Of a DNA stretch of 51,598 nt, positions 9,816 through 18,067 are shown in pieces (the first letter of the stretch is position 1; the number at the start of each line of letters is the position of its first letter). The notes beneath the pieces were generated by a model. That model was not told where the DNA came from. It saw only the letters and a program-made list of their open reading frames with translations, and made no database searches. A program made the position numbers and the translations under genes. Origin of the DNA: an uncultured Marinomonas sp. (GTDB taxonomy: Bacteria; Pseudomonadota; Gammaproteobacteria; Pseudomonadales; Marinomonadaceae); assembly GCA_938009755.1 (NCBI GenBank), contig CALLIL010000024.1, positions 1 through 51,598 on the forward strand, in the 5' to 3' direction.

Positions 9816-10531
9816 ATATCGAAGACTTAAGTTATCACTATGGTAACAATCCAGACCCCGTTTTTGCTGGCTTAAGCCTTCGCATGGAAGACGGCGAATT
9901 CATTGCGGTTGTCGGTGGCTCTGGTGTTGGTAAATCCACTCTATTACGCTGTGTAGCAGGTTTGGCTACCGCCAGTCATGGTAATATTGAGCTTCATGTT
10001 GAAGAAGACGATACGCGACGCTCTCGTGGTGTGGTATTTCAAGATGGTCGTTTAATGCCTTGGCGAAAATTACGCAGCAACGTGGCTTACGGTCTAAAAG
10101 GACTTAAGCTGACAGCGGAAGAAAAACGCGAGCGCGTAGACGAAGTCTTAAAGCTAGCTCGCCTTGAAGAACTGGCTGAGCGCTGGCCTCATCAATTGTC
10201 TGGCGGGCAAGTACAACGTGGCGGCATTGCCAGAGCTTTGGCGGTTAAGCCTCACTTATTATTAATGGATGAGCCTTTTAGTGCGGTAGATGCCATTACT
10301 CGCCATCACCTGCAAGATCAGCTATTAACCATTTGGGAACAGACTCAAAAAGCCGTGATGTTTATCACTCACGATATTGAAGAAGCCGTGTACTTAGCAG
10401 ACCGTGTCATTGTACTTTCTGGCTCGCCTGCGAACATAGTGTTAGATCAAAAAATCGAACTGCCTCGCCCACGCCATCGCGGCACAGACACATTACAAAA
10501 ATTGGCTCAAGACATCGCAAACGCACTTTAA
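9800..10531 (+). CDS. ABC transporter ATP-binding protein (SsuB/TauB-like)
   Basis: Cytoplasmic ATPase that powers the adjacent permease. Walker A GGSGVGKST is at 39-47. The Q-loop is in VVFQDGRLMPW, the signature LSGGQ at 133-137 and Walker B LLLMDEP at 153-159, with the switch histidine in ITHD. The protein has 243 aa, typical of SsuB/TauB. The start overlaps the permease end. The PWRK segment after the Q-loop is characteristic of the nitrate/sulfonate/taurine subfamily. Confidence 0.92.
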   Translation: MASILNIEDLSYHYGNNPDPVFAGLSLRMEDGEFIAVVGGSGVGKSTLLRCVAGLATASHGNIELHVEEDDTRRSRGVVFQDGRLMPWRKLRSNVAYGLKGLKLTAEEKRERVDEVLKLARLEELAERWPHQLSGGQVQRGGIARALAVKPHLLLMDEPFSAVDAITRHHLQDQLLTIWEQTQKAVMFITHDIEEAVYLADRVIVLSGSPANIVLDQKIELPRPRHRGTDTLQKLAQDIANAL

Positions 10532-10550
10532 TTTTTAAGAGGATATAGCT

Positions 10551-10853
10551 ATGGCAGTTACTCAATTGTTGATCCATGCGCCAACAGTCGATGCTTTAAA
10601 ACGCGCTCAGAATAACGCACGTAATTTACTGAAATTAGAATCCGATGCTCAAGTAGAAATCGTCGTTAATGGCCCAGCGGCCGCATTAGCCGTTACCTTA
10701 AATGACGAGGATATTTTGAGTAGATTAGTGATTTGTCGTAATAGCCTTCAAGCGCAATCCCTCACGGCTCAACCGGACGTGAAACAAGTCGATGCAGCGG
10801 TTCAGTACATTGCTCATCAGCAAATGAAAGGCTGGCCTTACATGCGAGCATAA
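10551..10853 (+). CDS. DsrE/F-like small protein
   Basis: A 100-residue protein resembling the DsrE/DsrF-like fold. The pattern VEIVVNGPAAAL, then a strand with one cysteine (LVICRNSL, C62), then a C-terminal helix ending in GWPYMRA matches small DsrE-like proteins, which often have a single conserved sulfur-carrying cysteine. It has its own ribosome site (AAGAGGA) 20 bases after the ATPase stop, so it is the last gene of the ABC operon. DsrE-family proteins take part in sulfur relay or persulfide trafficking; that role here is inference. The linkage suggests the imported compound carries sulfur. Confidence 0.65.
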   Translation: MAVTQLLIHAPTVDALKRAQNNARNLLKLESDAQVEIVVNGPAAALAVTLNDEDILSRLVICRNSLQAQSLTAQPDVKQVDAAVQYIAHQQMKGWPYMRA

Positions 10854-10914
10854 GGCCTTTGGTCGGTGAATATTGATGTGTGTAAGAGAGAATATATAAA
10901 AGCTAGGGAAGGCT

Positions 10915-11259
10915 TTAATTATCTAAACGATGTGAATTTGCTATTTTTTCTCGAATCGCTTCACAAACAAAAGCATTTAAACTCTGCCCTTCAGCTGCAA
11001 CCACCGCTTCTCGATGTAAAGCTTCGCCTGTTCTGATATTAAACGATCCCTTACAAGGCTTTTGAGGAATTCGCTCCAGTTCCTTACAAGTTAAAAGGTA
11101 TTCATCGACCGAACGACGAAATTCAACATTAAGCTCTTTCAATGTCGTTGCTTCGTACGTAACAAGGTCACGAATAAAAGCAAGCTTACCAAATAGCGTG
11201 TTGCTTTCCAGATCTGGCTCAATCGTGCCGAAATAGTCTTTATATTGTAGATATTTCAT
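10915..11259 (-). CDS. hicB: HicB-family antitoxin
   Basis: Antitoxin of a HicAB type II pair. The N-terminal part (MKYLQYKDYFGTIEPDLESNTLFGKLAFI) is the degenerate RNase-H-like HicB domain. The C-terminus (GEALHREAVVAAEGQSLNAFVCEAIREKI) is a ribbon-helix-helix DNA-binding segment, as expected of an autorepressor. The track starts at a TTG (11265); I prefer the ATG at 11259, which overlaps the hicA stop as ATGA and is preceded by GAAGG. It sits downstream of hicA, the usual order. Confidence 0.85.
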   Translation of the reverse strand: MKYLQYKDYFGTIEPDLESNTLFGKLAFIRDLVTYEATTLKELNVEFRRSVDEYLLTCKELERIPQKPCKGSFNIRTGEALHREAVVAAEGQSLNAFVCEAIREKIANSHRLDN

Positions 11260-11504
11260 AACCAACCTTCTTCTATGAAATGCGCTTTCACCGACCTCAA
11301 GGCTCCGCCTTTTAACTCATTTTCAGGATGAGGTTTATGTAGTAGTAACATGACATCTTTGCCTTGATGATAAAAACGAACCCTCGAACCCGCCATTTCT
11401 TTCTTTTCATAGCCAAGTTGAGCTAACAAAGTAACCAAATCACTCCAAGGAAAAACTTTTCTGGCAGATCGAAGCTTTTCCATTAGCTTTTCTTGCTTAC
11501 CCAT
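11256..11504 (-). CDS. hicA: HicA-family mRNA interferase toxin
   Basis: HicA toxin, a small double-stranded-RNA-binding-fold ribonuclease that cleaves mRNA when free of HicB. The 82 aa protein ends with the family motif LHKPHPENELKGGALRSV. The position of the usual catalytic histidine (GSH in many HicA proteins) reads AGSRVRF here, as in a common HicA subfamily with Arg after GS. It overlaps hicB by four bases. A promoter with an embedded palindrome lies just upstream. Confidence 0.83.
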   Translation of the reverse strand: MGKQEKLMEKLRSARKVFPWSDLVTLLAQLGYEKKEMAGSRVRFYHQGKDVMLLLHKPHPENELKGGALRSVKAHFIEEGWL

Positions 11505-11533
11505 AGTGCTTCTTCTTTCATCCTGAAAATAAG

Positions 11534-11562
11534 AGTATAGATGTCGACTCTAATCCAAGCAA
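11534..11562 (-). promoter_or_regulatory. Predicted hicAB promoter
   Basis: On the minus strand TTGCTT (11562-11557) and TATACT (11539-11534) are separated by 17 bases, a good sigma-70 arrangement 30 bases ahead of hicA. The -35 hexamer lies inside the left arm of a perfect inverted repeat. Confidence 0.5.
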
Positions 11563-11583
11563 CTATTTTTAGTTGCTTGGATT
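11552..11583. promoter_or_regulatory. 13-bp inverted repeat overlapping the hicAB -35 box
   Basis: AATCCAAGCAACT and AGTTGCTTGGATT are perfect reverse complements separated by six bases. No T-run follows on either strand, so a terminator is unlikely. The position over the -35 element suggests a HicB operator, since HicB proteins with a ribbon-helix-helix domain autorepress by binding palindromes. Confidence 0.5.
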
Positions 11584-11699
11584 GGTGAGATTTGAAAGTA
11601 GGATTGTATTTAATTTTTAGCTGTGACGATGCTCAAATTACCTTAACCCAGTGGTTTATGTCTTTTTTGTTTGCAGACGCAAAGGGTTAACCATCAGTC

Positions 11700-12215
11700 T
11701 TAAGCAATTTTCGATTCGATTTTTGCCAGCCAAATTTGGTGGTTTTTTTGCGGCGAAATAATACCCGACAGTACTAGCCCTTTAAGACAGCCAAACCTTG
11801 AATGCCCTTCAACCAAGTGGTAATTATTATTCGTTATCAACATGATTGGTGGGCGAACCCATGTTCGATTTTCTTCCCAATGCTGAACTGTTGACTTGTT
11901 GTGACCAATTAAACTCCAATCATTTTCAGGTGCCACTCTTCGTGATTTTAAAGTGCACGTATCAGACCAATCTTTAAAATTTGAAAATATCGAAGCTTCA
12001 GCAATTTCACTGTAGCTGAGACGAACTAAAGTCCATTTCAAATTTGATATATCGATATCAGCATACTGCTCCTGGAAACCATAATTTCTGCCATGATCGG
12101 CGTAAAACTGTTCAATAACATCTAATGGTGTATTTGGTAGTTCAACAACCAAATCATCGATTAGGATATTACCTGCATCATCTGCGCTCAAATGCATCAG
12201 GTCACTGAATTTCAT
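11700..12215 (-). CDS. Hypothetical protein with ParB-like segment
   Basis: A 171-residue protein I cannot name. The C-terminal third (RPPIMLITNNNYHLVEGHSRF..LKGLVLSG) resembles the ParB/sulfiredoxin-like pattern in which a GHxR loop binds a nucleotide phosphate. The N-terminal part has no recognised motif, and there are no membrane or signal segments. It stands alone next to hicAB in what looks like an accessory patch. It could be a stand-alone ParB-like protein of a mobile or defence context, but that is weak inference. A single start, ATG at 12215, is preceded by GAGG-like AGGACCTC. Confidence 0.6.
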   Translation of the reverse strand: MKFSDLMHLSADDAGNILIDDLVVELPNTPLDVIEQFYADHGRNYGFQEQYADIDISNLKWTLVRLSYSEIAEASIFSNFKDWSDTCTLKSRRVAPENDWSLIGHNKSTVQHWEENRTWVRPPIMLITNNNYHLVEGHSRFGCLKGLVLSGIISPQKNHQIWLAKIESKIA

Positions 12216-12370
12216 AGAGGTCCTGTTTAATTTTGAGGGAGTATAAAAGATTTTTAATAGTGATCATGCGCATACACACATTTTCAAAACTGTTTTATCG
12301 CCCTATAAAGCAAGGGTTATAAAACCATTACTAGAGCTATTAACAAGCCCGAAATTTAGTAAGACAACTT

Positions 12371-12388
12371 GTCGGAATAAATTCCGAC
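12371..12388. repeat. Short palindrome, REP-like
   Basis: GTCGGAA and TTCCGAC form a seven-pair stem with a four-base loop in the gap downstream of yafJ. No T-run follows. It resembles short palindromic units dispersed in many gammaproteobacterial genomes; only one copy is in the window. Confidence 0.4.
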
Positions 12389-12446
12389 CTACCGAAGTTA
12401 GAGATTTTCCTAAATTTTCCCTTTGAAAAATGGAGGTGAATCAAAC

Positions 12447-12472
12447 GGCAGATCACACTTCGTTCATCTGCC
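12447..12472. repeat. Second short inverted repeat, REP-like
   Basis: GGCAGAT and ATCTGCC flank a 12-base centre just beyond the yafJ stop. It may act as a transcript-end hairpin for the long minus-strand operon, or be a dispersed palindromic repeat. There is no clear T-run. Confidence 0.4.
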
Positions 12473-12490
12473 CTACATAACAGGGAATGA

Positions 12491-13276
12491 TTAAAGGTTG
12501 GCTTTTATCTGAAAGACGACTTCTCCGCCGTCGAAGACGCACAGCTCCCCTTCTTCCATTTGTTCCCATTTTTCATCTTGGGTTAGAGGTTGTGTGGCGA
12601 TGACGGTGACGACGTCTTTGTCTGTGGTGACTTCTTTGAAGTCGATGATGACGTCTTCGTCCGATAAGGTGGCTTTTTTAAAGGGTGCTCGGCGGGTGAT
12701 CCAATGAAGTTTGGTGGTGCAGAAGCAATATAATTTGTCGCCATCGGACAGCATCATATTGAAGACGCCTTTCTCTTTGAGCTGCAATGCCAACTGAGAT
12801 AAAGCCTCAGACAATACATCAAGTGCAGGCTCTAGATCATCAAATCGCGATTGCAATTGCTCTATGATCCAGCAAAAAGCTCGCTCTGAATCTGTGCTGC
12901 CAAGCGGGTGATGTTGAGTGATTGATAACTCGTCCGCGTTCTCCAATTGTCCGTTATGAGCGTAAGACCATGTTTTACCCCACAACAATCGACTAAACGG
13001 ATGCGTATTCAGCAAGCAGACGCCGCCAACATTGGCTTGGCGGATGTGACTAATAACAATGTCGCACTTTAATGACGTGCTACTGATGATTTCTGCCATG
13101 TCTGAATCAGCACTTGGTCTTGGGTCGTGTACTGACCACACATCGCCATCGCGATACATGGCCATTCCCCAACCATCTTTATGTGGCCCTGTTCGGCCTC
13201 CTCGTGCGCGTAACCCTGAAAAACTAAAACAAATATCTGTTGGCACGTTGGCGCTCATGCCTAATAACTCACACAT
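12491..13276 (-). CDS. yafJ: Class II glutamine amidotransferase (YafJ-like)
   Basis: Ntn-type class II glutamine amidotransferase. The N-terminal nucleophile is Cys2 (MCELLGMS), with the class motifs RARGGRTGPHKDGWGMA, SHIRQANVG, NTHPF and the YAHNGQLEN loop. At 261 aa it contains only the glutaminase domain, as in E. coli YafJ, so the ammonia acceptor is unknown. It overlaps the preceding vWA gene by eight bases and is the last gene of the dnaX operon. Confidence 0.88.
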   Translation of the reverse strand: MCELLGMSANVPTDICFSFSGLRARGGRTGPHKDGWGMAMYRDGDVWSVHDPRPSADSDMAEIISSTSLKCDIVISHIRQANVGGVCLLNTHPFSRLLWGKTWSYAHNGQLENADELSITQHHPLGSTDSERAFCWIIEQLQSRFDDLEPALDVLSEALSQLALQLKEKGVFNMMLSDGDKLYCFCTTKLHWITRRAPFKKATLSDEDVIIDFKEVTTDKDVVTVIATQPLTQDEKWEQMEEGELCVFDGGEVVFQIKANL

Positions 13277-15179
13277 TTTCTACATCATCACGTTTAAGTT
13301 TACGGTTCTTTTTCATCACTAAATACAAGAATATACCGCCACCGAGAACCAAAATACCGATGAAGTTTAATGCCAAGTACATGGCCCATTCTTGTGTTGA
13401 TAACGCCTCAGATTCTTCTTCAACAATATCTTCTGCTTCAACAAGGTTTTCTGTGCTTGGCGCTGTACTGTTTAGCTCGTTGACAATGGAAAGGTCTGCT
13501 GGCGCGATGCTTGGCATGAGCTCTTCATCCATGGCGTCCGCTATCTCAGCCGCTTCCGCCACTGGCGCTTCTGTGCCTTTGCTAAGCACAGGAATCTGGT
13601 CACCTTCTCGAACATAGTTCCAATACGGCGTCCAATAGTCGAAGCGCAAGCCTGTTTGCGTTACACCAACCAATCTCGCTCTCACGGTCGCCTTGGTATT
13701 TGTATTGACTGATAAGGTGCTTTCCCAATAGCCTTCACCTAGCAAGCTCATGAGTTTGGTTTCTTTTTCACCATTTCCATAGACGACTTCAATTTGTACG
13801 TTTGAACGCAGCATATTAAGGCGCAAACTTTCTGGTTTCGCTGTGAACGTCAGTAAATTGCCGCCAGAGTTTACGCCTTCAAACAAAATACCTGGATGCA
13901 CAGTGAAATGCTGACTGAGTTGTCGAGCAAAGGTTTTGCCATCCACCAAACTAATGAGCGCATAATGGCCGGGTTCTGATATGCCTGGTATTCTTTTCTT
14001 AAATTGACTTTTGGCTTTCGCCATTTCGTGAGTCGATATCGTCTCTTGCTTTTCCCCGTTGAAGCGCACTAAAGTCTGTTTCACAGTCAGTAAATTCAAG
14101 ATATCGTTGTCTTCAATTAACGTGTCTTTTTCAAATAAACCGACCGTTGAGAAAATAGGCTCGTCTTGAAACAATACTGGCGCAATCACTGTGGCTTGTG
14201 CGCTTAAATGTGTAATGACTCGAATGCTACTTCGCTCTAAATCCACATTGTTTACTTGCCATTCTCCATCGTCTGGTCGAAGCACCGAAATCAAGGTGTA
14301 ATGCTCTGATGCGGCGACAGAAGTGCTGTTGTTATTGACTAACGATAGTGTCTGCCCATTTGGTTTTACGATCTGAGGCTGTATTCCGTTTTCATGGAAC
14401 ACGACCAATGTCAGTTCATCAATTGCACTATCGACAAAGAAGGTATTGCCATCAAATGGGATTTCATCGGAAGGAGACGCTTGGGCGAATATTCGATCAA
14501 ATGTATCCAATAAGTCTTCTGGAACCGCGACTTCGGTATGCGTTGCATCGGTTTTTACTGACAAATCTTCCAATAGATCTTCGTCTGTGTAACCTGTCAT
14601 CGAAATGGTGTGAAGATGAATGTCTTTCTCAACCAACTTCTCGGTTAACTCATTAAGCAAACGATGTCGTGATGCTTGATTCACCGCGTCGTCTAAGCTG
14701 ACATCAACCATGCCATCGGTCACGAGAATCCAATGACGATTAAAGCCTGCATCAAGGTCGCCAGTATCTGGTGTATTTAATAATGTGGTAATGATGGCTT
14801 CTAAATCCGTTTGCACATCTTCTGTGACATAACTGTTTAGGTAGTTTTCGAGCTTGGCTTTGGTGTCTTTATTGATAGGTGCTTCAGGCAATAATACGCG
14901 AGGGACTTCACCAAACAACCACACGCCAAGCGTGGCTTCTTCTTCTGGCGCAAGGTTGGAAATAAGACGTAGCGCTTCCGACGTCAGTCGATCAGGGTCA
15001 CTGATCAACATACTGCCAGAGGCGTCAACAATGACACGAAATTGCGTGTCCGCTTTGATTGCCGGTGAAACAAAAGATAATACCGACGTTAATAACAACA
15101 CAGTGTTTACTTTCAACCACTTCACTTTTGCGAACTCCTGAATAACAACTTTGCTGACATTAGCGACTTTATAGTGCAT
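13269..15179 (-). CDS. Membrane-anchored vWA-domain protein (TIGR03503-like)
   Basis: A 636-residue envelope protein. An N-terminal signal segment (about 22-43) leads into a von Willebrand A domain with an intact metal site, DASGS at residues 52-56. A long beta-rich periplasmic region follows, then an acidic linker rich in Glu, and one transmembrane helix near the C-terminus (FIGILVLGGGIFLYLV) with a basic cytoplasmic tail. This architecture matches gammaproteobacterial vWA proteins filed as TIGR03503; the family number is from memory. The role is unknown. It lies five bases after ycgN and overlaps yafJ, so it is part of the operon. Confidence 0.7.
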   Translation of the reverse strand: MHYKVANVSKVVIQEFAKVKWLKVNTVLLLTSVLSFVSPAIKADTQFRVIVDASGSMLISDPDRLTSEALRLISNLAPEEEATLGVWLFGEVPRVLLPEAPINKDTKAKLENYLNSYVTEDVQTDLEAIITTLLNTPDTGDLDAGFNRHWILVTDGMVDVSLDDAVNQASRHRLLNELTEKLVEKDIHLHTISMTGYTDEDLLEDLSVKTDATHTEVAVPEDLLDTFDRIFAQASPSDEIPFDGNTFFVDSAIDELTLVVFHENGIQPQIVKPNGQTLSLVNNNSTSVAASEHYTLISVLRPDDGEWQVNNVDLERSSIRVITHLSAQATVIAPVLFQDEPIFSTVGLFEKDTLIEDNDILNLLTVKQTLVRFNGEKQETISTHEMAKAKSQFKKRIPGISEPGHYALISLVDGKTFARQLSQHFTVHPGILFEGVNSGGNLLTFTAKPESLRLNMLRSNVQIEVVYGNGEKETKLMSLLGEGYWESTLSVNTNTKATVRARLVGVTQTGLRFDYWTPYWNYVREGDQIPVLSKGTEAPVAEAAEIADAMDEELMPSIAPADLSIVNELNSTAPSTENLVEAEDIVEEESEALSTQEWAMYLALNFIGILVLGGGIFLYLVMKKNRKLKRDDVENV

Positions 15180-15184
15180 TAACG

Positions 15185-15664
15185 CTAGGTTAAATCAAAA
15201 GGCTCCGGCATGCCATGAACCCATTTTATAATGTGCGTTTCCCAGTCCTCTTCTTCGACCGTATTTTCATTCACTGCGTAATGTTGAACCGTTAACCCTT
15301 GGCGAAGCATTTCTTTATTATTACCAATCACCAAAGGATGCCAGTTTGGCAATTCGTTGGTTTCATGCAACACACGATAACTGCATGTGTCAGGTAACCA
15401 TTTGAATTCATCAATTTGCTCTGGCGTCAGTGTAATACAAGTAGGTACTTTATTCTGACGTGTTTCATAAACCTTACATTGGCAGGTTTTGATGTTTAAC
15501 TGATGACACGAAAGATTGGTGTAATAAATGTCATCCGTGTCTTCATCTTGCAGTTTTTGCAAACAACACTTACCACAACCATCACAAATAGATTCCCATT
15601 CTTGTGGTGACATTTGCTCTAATGGAATGGTTTTCCAAAATGGCTCTCGACGTTTTGCAATCAT
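15185..15664 (-). CDS. ycgN: YcgN-family cysteine-cluster protein
   Basis: UPF0260/YcgN family, 159 aa, with the characteristic cysteine set CDGCGKCCLQK near residues 29-39 and further cysteines in SCHQLNIKTCQCKVYE and PTCITL. These suggest a metal or iron-sulfur site (CxxCxxCC cluster family). The biochemical role is not established. The gene is two bases downstream of ycgL in the same operon, the pairing seen in E. coli (ycgL-ycgM-ycgN region) and many relatives. Confidence 0.88.
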   Translation of the reverse strand: MIAKRREPFWKTIPLEQMSPQEWESICDGCGKCCLQKLQDEDTDDIYYTNLSCHQLNIKTCQCKVYETRQNKVPTCITLTPEQIDEFKWLPDTCSYRVLHETNELPNWHPLVIGNNKEMLRQGLTVQHYAVNENTVEEEDWETHIIKWVHGMPEPFDLT

Positions 15665-15666
15665 GA

Positions 15667-15960
15667 TTAGTAAGTCGCTTTCGTCGGCGTCATATAAGCG
15701 TCAAGCAAAGACTCTTCTTTCACCGGAGGAAGTTGTAAGTAGTAACCTTTCTCTCGAATATCGGCGATCACATTCTCTGCATTGGCTCGGGCCAATTTGC
15801 TGTCTGGTTTCAACAACATCGTCATGGCACTGATGCCTTTTCCAAACAAAGCCATTAACTCGTCTGGAATGTCTTTTAATCCTGCGCTTTTTTCGACGTA
15901 CAAGTACATGCCTTCATTTTTGCTAGAGCGAAATACTTCTACGATTAGGTGCTGTTTCAT
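15667..15960 (-). CDS. ycgL: YcgL domain protein
   Basis: Small YcgL-family protein, 97 aa. The family pattern [18 protein letters not shown] and the end region GYYLQLPP are visible. The cytosolic protein has a known alpha/beta fold but unresolved function. It lies between rnd (22-base gap) and ycgN, and the rnd-ycgL association is conserved in many gammaproteobacteria. Confidence 0.85.
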   Translation of the reverse strand: MKQHLIVEVFRSSKNEGMYLYVEKSAGLKDIPDELMALFGKGISAMTMLLKPDSKLARANAENVIADIREKGYYLQLPPVKEESLLDAYMTPTKATY

Positions 15961-15982
15961 AAGGATCTGATTCTTAATAAAG

Positions 15983-17119
15983 TTACTTTTTGAATTTTTC
16001 TAACACGGGTTCCACAATAACGTCACGTCGCCAACCTGTCATGGCTGGATTTGCCCAATCAATCTCGGTGCCATCAAACAAATGGCGAACGATCGGATCA
16101 AGTAACTTACGTTTCATCATGGCTTCTGGGGCGATGTTTAACGCGGCCGCTTGCTCACGGACGAACGCTTTAATCTTTTTCGTTAACTCACCCGCTTGAG
16201 AAGGCAATGGTATTTCCAATGGCAATTGATGTTCGTCGGTCGCTAATTCATTTACCAAAGCAACGTTTTTCAAAATGATGTCGCCATACAAACGATGTTG
16301 ACGCCCTGTTAGCTCTTCTGCGTCTGAAATCGCTTTGTGGTGTGTCGGTAAAATCTTCGACAAACACCACAAGGTACGATCTTTTAAAATCTGACCTTTT
16401 GGCACATTTTCTTTGCGGGCTTGTTCATCACGCCAAATAAAGAGCAATCGCAATAAAGATAATCCCGCTGGAGACAAGCGCCATGCGGTTTTCACATTGG
16501 CCCAATTTCGCTCTGGATCGGCGTTCATTCTGAACTGCCATTTCAATGATTCTGCGTCTTCCATTACCCATTCGAGCATATTTTTTGCTTCTAAACGGGC
16601 TATTTGTAATGGGTACATTTGCGCCAAATACACGACATCTAATGCGGCGTAACGCTTCTGTGCATCCGTTAATGGTCGCTGTGTCCAATCGGAACGGGTT
16701 TCGTCCTTTGCCACTTCAATCTTTAAGTATTCGTGAATCAGCTTCACATAACTCAATGACCACTGAGCGCCCGCATAGGCTTCGCCTATTTGAGTGTCGT
16801 AAAATGGCGTTGGTAAAACACCAAGCAAGCGATCGAAGACATCTAAATCTTCTGAGCAAGCATGAAAGACTTTCATAACCGATGGATTGACCATCAAGCT
16901 ACGAAGCGGCTCCCATTTATCGATACTTAACGGATCAATCAAGACAGCTTTTTCGCCTTCACTAATCTGAATGAGCCCTGTAATAGGAAAATATGTGGTG
17001 CGACGAATGAACTCTGTGTCTACGGCGATCATCGGCAAATCTGCCCAATAATTACACCATGTTGCCAGCGACTCATTGTCATCAACCCAAATAATATTCA
17101 GAGCATCTTGTTCATTCAT
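15983..17119 (-). CDS. rnd: Ribonuclease D
   Basis: 3'-5' exoribonuclease of the DEDD family that trims tRNA 3' ends. Exo I motif [13 protein letters not shown] is at about 34-46, Exo II includes [10 protein letters not shown], and Exo III carries YAALDVVYL. The C-terminal HRDC-type domains follow. The 378 aa length is standard. It starts one base after the recR stop region and is co-transcribed with recR and ycgL. Confidence 0.93.
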   Translation of the reverse strand: MNEQDALNIIWVDDNESLATWCNYWADLPMIAVDTEFIRRTTYFPITGLIQISEGEKAVLIDPLSIDKWEPLRSLMVNPSVMKVFHACSEDLDVFDRLLGVLPTPFYDTQIGEAYAGAQWSLSYVKLIHEYLKIEVAKDETRSDWTQRPLTDAQKRYAALDVVYLAQMYPLQIARLEAKNMLEWVMEDAESLKWQFRMNADPERNWANVKTAWRLSPAGLSLLRLLFIWRDEQARKENVPKGQILKDRTLWCLSKILPTHHKAISDAEELTGRQHRLYGDIILKNVALVNELATDEHQLPLEIPLPSQAGELTKKIKAFVREQAAALNIAPEAMMKRKLLDPIVRHLFDGTEIDWANPAMTGWRRDVIVEPVLEKFKK

Positions 17120-17120
17120 A

Positions 17121-17714
17121 CTAGAGTATTTTCCGTCCCTCTAGCGCAAGCGCCAGAGTGTTCCCATCCACGTATTCCAATTCGCCACCCATTGGCACGC
17201 CATGAGCAATGCGGCTTACGTTGATGTTTAATGTTTTTAGTTTCTCCGCGATATAATGACAAGTTGCCTCGCCTTCTACCGTTGAGTTTGTGGCGATAAT
17301 CGCCTCTTCTACTTTATTGTGCTGAACTAAGGTTTCTAAACGATCTAAACCAAGCTCTTCAGGGCCAATGCCATCAATCGGTGACAAGTGGCCAAGCAGT
17401 ACAAAATAGCGACCAGAATACGTGCCTGCGGATTCAATCGCGATCACATCTGCGGGTGTTTCTACAATACACAGACGCTTCGCATCACGTTCTGAGTCTT
17501 GGCAAATCTGACATTCCGACTCTTCTGTCAGTGTTCTACAACTTGAGCAGCGCCCGACTTTGTCGAGCGCCTCTCGTAATGCGAGTGCCAATTTATCTGC
17601 CCCTTGATGATCTCGTTCCAATAAATACAAGGCCATTTTTTGAGCCGATCTTGGACCGACACCAGGTAAACAACGCAAGGACTCGATCAATTCTTTAATT
17701 AAGGGACTAAACAA
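17121..17714 (-). CDS. recR: Recombination mediator RecR
   Basis: RecR, partner of RecF and RecO in loading RecA on gapped DNA. The N-terminal helix-hairpin-helix ([20 protein letters not shown]) is followed by a zinc finger ([16 protein letters not shown]). A Toprim domain ([14 protein letters not shown]) and the C-terminal Walker-B-like region end the protein. At 197 aa it is full length. The dnaX-ybaB-recR order is widely conserved. Confidence 0.96.
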   Translation of the reverse strand: MFSPLIKELIESLRCLPGVGPRSAQKMALYLLERDHQGADKLALALREALDKVGRCSSCRTLTEESECQICQDSERDAKRLCIVETPADVIAIESAGTYSGRYFVLLGHLSPIDGIGPEELGLDRLETLVQHNKVEEAIIATNSTVEGEATCHYIAEKLKTLNINVSRIAHGVPMGGELEYVDGNTLALALEGRKIL

Positions 17715-17723
17715 AATGCTCTC

Positions 17724-18050
17724 CTAGAACGGCATTTTAAAACCTGGTGGCAAAGACATACCTGCTGTCGCTGCTTCCATTTTTTCTTTTTGACCAACTT
17801 CAATGTTACGAACCGCATCGTTAATTGCAGCGGCAACAAGGTCTTCCAACATTTCTTTATCATCTTCAAACAAAGAATCGTCGATAGAAACGCGCTTCAC
17901 ATCGTGGCGCCCCGTCATGACGATTTTAACCAAGCCTGCGCCAGATTGACCTTCTACTTCCATGTTTGCCACTTCTTCTTGCGCTTTCTGCATGTTTTCC
18001 TGCATCTGCTGCGCTTGGCGCATCATGTTACCCATTCCACCTTTAAACAT
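17724..18050 (-). CDS. ybaB: YbaB/EbfC nucleoid-associated protein
   Basis: Small DNA-binding dimer of the YbaB/EbfC family, 108 aa. It has the family-typical N-terminal coiled helix rich in Gln and Glu ([19 protein letters not shown]), the central strand [17 protein letters not shown], and a C-terminal Met/Gly/Pro tail. It lies between dnaX and recR as in most bacteria. Confidence 0.94.
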   Translation of the reverse strand: MFKGGMGNMMRQAQQMQENMQKAQEEVANMEVEGQSGAGLVKIVMTGRHDVKRVSIDDSLFEDDKEMLEDLVAAAINDAVRNIEVGQKEKMEAATAGMSLPPGFKMPF

Positions 18051-18067
18051 AGTTTTTTCTCTCCAAT

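Noticed and set aside
11552-11583. Terminator reading of the hicAB palindrome
   Set aside because: No T-run on either strand and position over a promoter rather than after a gene.
12371-12472. Insertion-sequence ends
   Set aside because: Two unrelated short palindromes, no transposase and no target duplication visible.
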